A DNA stretch of 8,017 nt from Alkaliphilus sp. (GTDB lineage Bacteria > Bacillota > Clostridia > Peptostreptococcales > Thermotaleaceae), in the NCBI GenBank assembly GCA_018335765.1, contig JAGXRU010000209.1, positions 1-8,017 of the forward strand, read 5' to 3'. The translations under genes were made by a program, and so were the position numbers. Shown here piece by piece: positions 6,658 through 8,017 of this stretch. The notes beneath the pieces are model-generated. The model was not told the DNA's origin. It did no database searches and saw only the letters and a list, made by a program, of their open reading frames with translations. Within the stretch, counting starts at the first letter, position 1; the number at the start of each line of letters is the position of its first letter.

Positions 6658-6699
6658 TAAGAATCACAGGGACAGGCATAAGAATCATAGGGACAGGTG
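6658..6699 (+). repeat. tandem direct repeat, two 21-bp units
   Basis: Units 6658-6678 and 6679-6699 share TAAGAATCA(C/T)AGGGACAGG and differ only at one internal base and at the last two bases (CA versus TG). The second unit is also the left arm of the perfect inverted repeat. The first looks like a duplicated arm or the remnant of a second element. Confidence 0.85.
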
Positions 6700-6739
6700 C
6701 GTTGCTTCGAAATCAACTCACCTGTCCCTATGATTCTTA
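6679..6739. repeat. perfect 21-bp inverted repeat (REP-like) between uxuB and the met promoter
   Basis: The arms 6679-6699 and 6719-6739 are perfect reverse complements of 21 bp with the core GGGACAGGTG. The 19-nt loop (6700-6718) contains a further short pairing, GTTG/CAAC, around TTCGAA. The right arm runs into the coding end of the SDR gene, whose stop codon (6737-6739) is part of the repeat. No T-run follows on either strand, so it is not a classical terminator, although the stem may still affect 3' ends. It is similar in kind to the element at 3018-3093 (GGGAC core, long stem, hairpin in the loop) but not the same sequence. Confidence 0.9.
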
Positions 6740-7588
6740 AACCCCTGCGTATGACGAAAAACCACCGTCTACAGGCACGGTAATACCATTTACAAAACCC
6801 GAAGCCTTATTATCAACCAACCATAACAGAGTGCCTATTAACTCCTCTGGTTTCCCAAATCTCTCCATTGGTGTCTGGCTGATTATTTTCTCAGCTCGCT
6901 CTGTGAAGCTGCCATCATCGTTTAATAAAAGCTTTTCATTTTGTTTAGTTAAGAAAAAACCGGGAGCAATGGCATTTACTCTGATATTTACCTTCGACAT
7001 ATGCACAGCAAGCCACTGGGTAAAATTACTGACTGCAGCCTTAGCACCACTGTAGGCTGGAATCTTAGTCAATGGTGTAAAAGCATTCATAGACGAAATA
7101 TTGATGATGCAAGCCCCCTCTTTATCTATCATATCTTTGCTAAAAACCTGACTGGGTAATAGGGTTCCTATAAAATTCAAATTAAAGGTAAACTCTACTC
7201 CCTTTGGATCTAAATCAAAGAAGGTTATAATATCACTATTGCCTTTTAGATCTTCTTTAAAAAGATATTCTTTTGTAGTTGTTCCTTTTGGGTGATTTCC
7301 ACCGGCACCATTAATTAATATATCAACATCTCCAAATTTTTCGTTAATTATTTTTTTTGCCTCTCTCAGGCTTTCAATCTCCAGCACATTTGCTGCAATT
7401 CCAATAGCGATGTCACCATTTTCTATTATTTTATCAGCTACTTTTACAGCAGCTTCTTCCTTTAAGTCTAATACAGCTATTTTAGCCCCGCACTGACCTA
7501 ATGCCTGAGCAAAAATACTGCACAAAACACCGCCACCGCCTGTCACTACTACTACTTTGTCCTTTAAATCAATTTGAAAAGGTAACAT
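6737..7588 (-). CDS. uxuB: SDR-family D-mannonate oxidoreductase (fructuronate reductase), YjmF/UxuB type
   Basis: A 283-residue short-chain dehydrogenase that probably interconverts D-fructuronate and D-mannonate with NAD(P)H in hexuronate catabolism. The N-terminal cofactor motif is TGGGGVLC (16-23), followed by acidic Asp41 at the end of strand 2 (VLDLK), which favours NAD(H). NGAGG is at 93-97. The catalytic set is Asn138, Ser165/Ser166 (ISSM), Tyr179 and Lys183 (YSGAK). APGFF (208-212) and a C-terminal VPVDGGFSSYAGV complete the fold. The insertion around 98-130 (NHPKGTTTKEYLF onward) is what I expect of the mannonate oxidoreductase subgroup. It starts 16 bp after the uxuA stop behind AGAAAGGTG (7598-7606), so the two are co-transcribed, which supports the substrate call. 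Enterobacterial UxuB is an unrelated, longer polyol dehydrogenase. The fold is certain; the substrate is inferred from context. The stop codon lies inside a repeat element. Confidence 0.88.
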   Translation of the reverse strand: MLPFQIDLKDKVVVVTGGGGVLCSIFAQALGQCGAKIAVLDLKEEAAVKVADKIIENGDIAIGIAANVLEIESLREAKKIINEKFGDVDILINGAGGNHPKGTTTKEYLFKEDLKGNSDIITFFDLDPKGVEFTFNLNFIGTLLPSQVFSKDMIDKEGACIINISSMNAFTPLTKIPAYSGAKAAVSNFTQWLAVHMSKVNIRVNAIAPGFFLTKQNEKLLLNDDGSFTERAEKIISQTPMERFGKPEELIGTLLWLVDNKASGFVNGITVPVDGGFSSYAGV

Positions 7589-7604
7589 ATTAATTCACAC
7601 CTTT

Positions 7605-8017
7605 CTATTTTTTAGTTTTTTCTAAAGTTTCCCAAATTCCGGTGAGATACATTGCACCCAAAGCTCTATCATATAAACCATAGCCTGGTTTCCCTTTTTC
7701 ACCCCATATCATTCTCCCATGGTCAGGTCTTATAGGTCCGTCAAAGCCTTCTTCATGAATAACTTTTAATATTTCCACCATGTCCAAAGAACCGTATTCG
7801 GAAGGATGAGCAGTTTCTTCAAAGGAATTTGTGCTAGTAATTTTGACATTTCTCATATGGGCAAAATGAATCTTCTTGCCAAACCTTCGAGCAATTTTAA
7901 GCATATCATTGTCTTTTGATACCCCTAACGAACCACTGCAAAGGGTTAGTCCATTGTGAGGACTATCCACTAGATTTAAAAATCTCTCTAAATTTTCTTC
8001 ATTTGTTATAATTCTCG
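7605..8017 (-). CDS. uxuA: mannonate dehydratase UxuA, C-terminal part (cut by the window edge)
   Basis: Dehydrates D-mannonate to 2-dehydro-3-deoxy-D-gluconate, the step after the neighbouring oxidoreductase. The frame is open to the right edge, giving 137 visible residues of a protein usually about 350-360 long. The GTG at 7970 is an internal valine (NLVDSPHNG) and not the start. Family landmarks are DSPHNGLTLCSGSLG, with the metal-binding cysteine, HFAHMRNVK with the conserved His, and IRPDHGRMIWGE with the conserved Asp-His, followed by GYGLYDRALGAMYLTGIWE. The form matches the Gram-positive UxuA type, with a short segment between HMRNV and RPDHGR. It is upstream in the same operon as the SDR gene; its promoter lies outside the window. 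Confidence 0.95.
   Translation of the reverse strand, partial: RIITNEENLERFLNLVDSPHNGLTLCSGSLGVSKDNDMLKIARRFGKKIHFAHMRNVKITSTNSFEETAHPSEYGSLDMVEILKVIHEEGFDGPIRPDHGRMIWGEKGKPGYGLYDRALGAMYLTGIWETLEKTKK

Noticed and set aside
6658..6739. CRISPR-like repeat array
   Set aside because: The two direct units abut with no spacer and the third copy is inverted; this is a palindromic repeat and not a CRISPR.
7968..7970. GTG as the start of the last - strand gene
   Set aside because: Upstream codons continue conserved UxuA sequence to the window edge, so this is an internal valine of a partial gene.

Overview
This is a low-GC window from a spore-forming Firmicute, most likely an anaerobic member of the Clostridia. 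The evidence is a germinant-receptor operon, a SAM-I riboswitch driving cobalamin-dependent methionine synthesis, a MetH without its reactivation domain, and REP-like GGGAC(A/G)G inverted repeats. The species cannot be named from the sequence alone.

Layout. On the + strand, 1-2258 is the 3' part of a spore germinant-receptor operon: the end of a GerAC-family lipoprotein gene (cut by the left edge), a 74-residue two-helix membrane protein resembling the receptor D subunits, and a GerAB-family transporter-like subunit. The last of these appears to start at a CTG that overlaps the previous stop codon (CTGA). A 122-bp gap (2259-2380) with a possible promoter and a repeated motif leads to a Nudix hydrolase of the CoA-pyrophosphatase type (2381-3001). 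A long imperfect hairpin repeat (3018-3093) sits between this gene and the convergent metF.

On the - strand, read from right to left, a promoter (6619-6647), a SAM-I riboswitch with terminator (6441-6593), metH and metF form a complete methionine-biosynthesis transcription unit. MetF makes 5-methyltetrahydrofolate, MetH uses it to methylate homocysteine, and SAM, the downstream product, should shut the unit off by premature termination. A second REP-like inverted repeat with a tandemly duplicated arm (6658-6739) lies just upstream of this promoter, so the met unit is bracketed by two such elements. Further right, and also on the - strand, are the end of a uxuA gene (mannonate dehydratase, cut by the right edge) and an SDR-type D-mannonate oxidoreductase. 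These carry two consecutive steps of hexuronate catabolism.

I found no tRNA, rRNA, CRISPR array, transposase or phage gene, and nothing that looks like an undescribed multi-gene system. The most interesting points are the CTG start, the small receptor-associated protein, the reactivation-domain-less MetH with no reactivation gene in its unit, and the structured repeats around the met unit.
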